DNA from: Thermohalobaculum sp964475765
Lineage (GTDB): Bacteria; Pseudomonadota; Alphaproteobacteria; Rhodobacterales; Rhodobacteraceae
Direction of reading: 5' to 3'
DNA: 5,808 nt
NCBI GenBank assembly: GCA_964475765.1
Contig: CAYYZH010000246.1
Span: 1-5,808 of the forward strand
Shown: positions 5,309 through 5,808 of the stretch, piece by piece
How positions within the stretch are numbered: the first letter of the stretch is position 1
Layout of the letters: every line of letters starts with the position of its first letter
The notes under the pieces: generated by a model
Told to the model about the DNA's origin: nothing
Databases searched by the model: none
The model's input: the letters and a program-made list of their open reading frames with translations, nothing else
Made by a program: the position numbers and the translations under genes

Positions 5309-5808
5309 CTATCTTGGCAGATAAACCGCCACGTTGGCGACATCGCCCTCGGCCAATCCCAGCGCTCGCGCCGCTTCGCGTGAAAGCTGCGCGGTGCGCC
5401 CTCCGGCTCCGGCATCCTTCCAGATGAAACGGACCTTCGCGGTCGCGCCGGTGGCGGTGTCGGTGATCCAACCCGTGCGTTGTTGGCGGTCGAACGGGCC
5501 GGAAATCCAGGCCCCGCTGCTTCCGTCGCTCCCGGTGAACACCGCAGGGGTAAAGCCGACCCAGCGCGCATTGGCCAGGGTCGGTCCGGCCGCGTTTGGA
5601 TCGACGCGGGCAACCTCGATTTCCTCCTCAGTCTCCGGGGTTTCCGCAGGTTCAGGCGCTGGCGTTGCGGCTGCCGGTGCTTCAGTCGGCGCCGGAACAG
5701 GATCGGCAGCAGGAGCAGGTTCCGGCTCCTGGGGTGGCTGAGCCGGTGCGGTGGGTGCAAGATCGGCTGCGGGGTTTGCCAGGGCCAAAGGTCCGGTGAC
5801 AGCGCCTG
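5309..5808 (-). CDS. Ala/Pro-rich probable envelope protein with degenerate RlpA-like barrel domain (partial, C-terminal part)
   Basis: The reading frame enters from the right edge without a start codon and ends at TAG (5309-5311), giving 165 visible residues. The first ~75 are a low-complexity, acidic Ala/Pro/Glu linker of the kind that tethers secreted or lipoprotein domains. The last ~90 form a compact domain ending GDVANVAVYLPR. Its segment from ITDTATGATAKVRFIWKD through LSREAARALGL lines up with the double-psi beta-barrel of rare lipoprotein A (strand, strand, then LSxxAAxxLG). RlpA enzymes carry an Asp just before the LS; here it is Gln, and the usual NDRGPF stretch is absent, so lytic activity is doubtful. 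The N-terminus, where a signal peptide or lipobox would be, is outside the window. A TTG at 5786-5788 is in frame but lies inside the linker and is unlikely to be the start. The family is not firmly recognised. Confidence 0.65.
   Translation of the reverse strand, partial: GAVTGPLALANPAADLAPTAPAQPPQEPEPAPAADPVPAPTEAPAAATPAPEPAETPETEEEIEVARVDPNAAGPTLANARWVGFTPAVFTGSDGSSGAWISGPFDRQQRTGWITDTATGATAKVRFIWKDAGAGGRTAQLSREAARALGLAEGDVANVAVYLPR

Noticed and set aside
5227..5427. Plus-strand frame starting ATGACAGAG
   Set aside because: It overlaps the 3' end of the minus-strand barrel protein, has no good ribosome-binding site, and its Pro/Arg-rich product is unlike a real protein.

Overview
The window is GC-rich alphaproteobacterial DNA. 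It most probably comes from a Rhodobacteraceae (roseobacter or Paracoccus-like) genome. The clues are the tight GC-rich gene packing, the 41-residue cysteine-poor form of ribosomal protein L36, and a gene set matching the trimethylamine N-oxide (TMAO) utilisation genes described in Ruegeria, Methylocella and Paracoccus. The assignment rests on recalled protein features; no database search was possible.

Layout: (1) 2-367, plus strand: the C-terminal part of an ABC-transporter ATPase of the glycine-betaine/ProV type (probable tmoV). (2) 367-2406, plus: a 679-residue permease made of two fused, homologous permease halves (probable tmoW), joined to the ATPase by a 1-nt TGATG overlap. (3) 2407-2562: a 156-nt non-coding gap dense in inverted repeats, including a perfect 16-bp palindrome inside a 9-bp closing stem that can fold as a multibranch RNA. 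(4) 2563-4935, plus: a 790-residue DUF1989-GcvT fusion, recognised as TMAO demethylase Tdm. (5) 4982-5010: a hairpin terminator between convergent genes. (6) 5030-5155, minus: rpmJ (L36). (7) 5156-5308: a 153-nt intergenic stretch with nested inverted repeats. (8) 5309-5808, minus: the C-terminal part of an Ala/Pro-rich, probably envelope protein with a degenerate RlpA-like barrel, running off the right edge.

Working together: the transporter would import TMAO or a related methylated amine. Tdm would split TMAO into dimethylamine and formaldehyde in the cytoplasm, and its GcvT half would pass the one-carbon unit to tetrahydrofolate. The substrate-binding protein (tmoX) would be expected to the left, and trimethylamine monooxygenase and dimethylamine genes elsewhere; none is visible here. 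The tdm/rpmJ junction is where the catabolic cluster meets unrelated housekeeping genes.

The least explained parts are the structured gap ahead of tdm and the N-terminal ~170 residues of Tdm, which look like a second, metal-ligand-free copy of the DUF1989 fold.
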